Shown here one piece after another: positions 63,940 through 64,000 of a stretch of DNA of 64,000 nt. The notes beneath the pieces were generated by a model. That model ran no database searches, was not told the DNA's origin, and saw nothing but the letters and a program-made list of their open reading frames with translations. Each line of letters starts with the position of its first letter. The stretch's first letter is position 1. Position numbers and translations under genes: made by a program. The stretch comes from Providencia sp. (lineage in GTDB: Bacteria > Pseudomonadota > Gammaproteobacteria > Enterobacterales > Enterobacteriaceae): positions 72,486 through 136,485 of the forward strand of contig NZ_DOEH01000022.1 of NCBI RefSeq assembly GCF_003533305.1, read 5' to 3'.

Positions 63940-64000
63940 TTATATTTCGAGCTACAGCGTTGTTGGCTGCGCTCAGCTACTCGAGTCACATACTTATGTA
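63940..64000. repeat. Half of a dispersed palindromic repeat at the window edge
   Basis: The sequence TTCGAGCTACAGCGTTG, GGCTGCGCTCAGCTACTCGA and then CACATACTTATGTA is more GC-rich than its surroundings. It ends at the palindromic core CATACTTATGTA at the window edge, so the other arm lies outside. It resembles the intergenic palindromic repeats of Proteus, Providencia and relatives, and shares its core with 34077-34160. Confidence 0.5.

Overview
The window is a stretch of enterobacterial chromosome. Gene content, protein sequences and moderate-to-low GC point to Morganellaceae, most likely Providencia: a fused NuoCD, the nuo/men/nrd/gyrA/rcs neighbourhood, a GyrA with Ser83 and a natural Glu87, and an XaxAB/YaxAB-type toxin pair. 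Genus is an inference. No prophage, CRISPR array or insertion sequence is visible.

Layout. 1-5.5 kb: the 3' end of an SLC13-type permease (yfbS-like), the nucleotidase gene yfbR, a 12-copy TTTA microsatellite, a 22-residue membrane peptide, alanine aminotransferase alaA and the LysR regulator gene lrhA. 6.5-21.5 kb: the complete nuoA-N operon for respiratory complex I, closed by a strong terminator. 21.5-23.8 kb: two convergent AT-rich genes for an alpha-xenorhabdolysin/YaxAB-like binary pore-forming toxin, inserted between nuoN and menF. 24.5-31.6 kb: the menaquinone operon menFDHBCE. 31.7-37.3 kb: catalase katA, outer-membrane gene yfaZ, tyrosine permease tyrP (with two TyrR boxes) and fumarate/succinate antiporter dcuB. 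37.4-45 kb: yfaE-nrdB-nrdA (class Ia ribonucleotide reductase, with DnaA and NrdR boxes), ubiG and gyrA. 45-51.5 kb: the Rcs phosphorelay genes rcsC, rcsB and rcsD. 51.7 kb: tRNA-Ser(UGA) and tRNA-Thr(UGU), followed by a candidate small RNA. 52.6-53.9 kb: glutamate/aspartate symporter gltP. 54.5-61.9 kb: a divergent GntR-type regulator and a five-gene operon. 62-64 kb: a small Cys-containing protein, a DUF924 protein, a DmsD-like chaperone and half of a palindromic repeat.

The most interesting region is the 55.6-61.9 kb operon. It encodes an NRAMP-like transporter, PxpA, a DUF1445 (D-glutamate-cyclase-like) protein, a PxpB-PxpC fusion and a biotin carboxylase carrying its own biotinyl domain. 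Together the last two supply every domain of a urea-carboxylase-like enzyme, which suggests a biotin-dependent lactam (5-oxoproline-like) ring-opening pathway. Upstream lies a near-perfect sigma-54 promoter (TGGCACG-N4-TTGC) and a textbook NtrC dyad (TGCAC-N7-GTGCA), so the operon is probably induced by nitrogen limitation.

Most other genes serve respiration and redox metabolism: NADH oxidation (Nuo), quinone synthesis (Men, UbiG), anaerobic dicarboxylate exchange (DcuB), molybdoenzyme maturation (DmsD) and DNA precursor synthesis (Nrd).
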